Of a stretch of DNA of 23,112 nt, positions 23,082 to 23,112 are shown in pieces. The notes under the pieces were generated by a model. It did not search any database. It was given only the letters and a program-made list of their open reading frames with translations, and was not told where the DNA came from. The stretch is from Pseudomonadota bacterium. GTDB taxonomy: Bacteria > Pseudomonadota > Alphaproteobacteria > Rhizobiales > Xanthobacteraceae. The stretch covers positions 1 to 23,112 of the forward strand of contig JAEVZN010000279.1 of assembly GCA_023392205.1 (NCBI GenBank). Direction: 5' to 3'. The position numbers were made by a program, and so were the translations under genes. Positions within the stretch are counted from its first letter, which is position 1. Every line of letters starts with the position of its first letter.

Positions 23082-23112
23082 TTTCCGGGAAAGATTGCGC
23101 CTCCCTCTGTGA

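Noticed and set aside
1..23112. CRISPR arrays, tRNA/rRNA genes, insertion sequences or direct repeats marking an island boundary
   Set aside because: None seen on reading; the catabolic region shows no integrase, no tRNA and no obvious flanking repeats in the window, so recent transfer is not claimed.

Overview
The window looks like the chromosome of an anoxygenic phototrophic alphaproteobacterium, GC-rich (roughly 60-65 % by eye). The left 12.2 kb carries bacteriochlorophyll genes (bchI, bchD, bchO), carotenoid gene crtI (cut by the left edge), isoprenoid gene dxs and Calvin-cycle genes (cbbF, cbbP, two cbbY-type phosphatases, cbbR). No rRNA, tRNA, CRISPR array or insertion sequence was recognised. 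The species cannot be named from the sequence.

Positions 1-7463, all on the minus strand, read in transcription order cbbY1 > cbbY2 > dxs > cbbF > cbbP > bchO > crtI. Most junctions overlap or are only 4-70 nt apart. A LysR regulator (CbbR-like) faces away from cbbY1 at 7639-8559. A perfect TGT-N12-ACA palindrome, the consensus of the photosynthesis repressor PpsR/CrtJ, lies at 5906-5923. It covers the -35 hexamer of a good promoter for dxs and also contains the stop codon of cbbY2. This places CO2-fixation, isoprenoid, bacteriochlorophyll and carotenoid genes behind one apparent light/redox-controlled promoter.

Positions 8567-12236 (minus) hold bchI > bchD > an alpha/beta-hydrolase that is not BchO, behind a second TGT-N12-ACA box (12365-12382). 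Two small genes of unknown function diverge at about 12.8 kb (a 108-aa one-helix membrane protein and an 85-aa soluble protein). A near-miss of the same box lies between them.

Positions 13362-23081 (plus) look like a catabolic island, functionally unrelated to phototrophy: a TetR regulator, a NicX-like 2,5-dihydroxypyridine 5,6-dioxygenase, an arylformamidase-like alpha/beta-hydrolase, a complete ribose-type ABC importer (ATPase, permease, binding protein), a gentisate-dioxygenase-like bicupin, and the molybdopterin subunit of a CoxL-type hydroxylase. A coherent reading is uptake of an N-heteroaromatic (hydroxypyridine or pyridine-carboxylate type) compound, ring hydroxylation by the Mo enzyme, ring opening by the NicX-like enzyme to an N-formyl amide, and deformylation by the hydrolase. 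The role of the second, cupin-type ring-cleavage enzyme is open. The exact substrate is not known. The 2Fe-2S and FAD subunits expected for the Mo enzyme, and the maleamate amidase and maleate isomerase, are not in the window.
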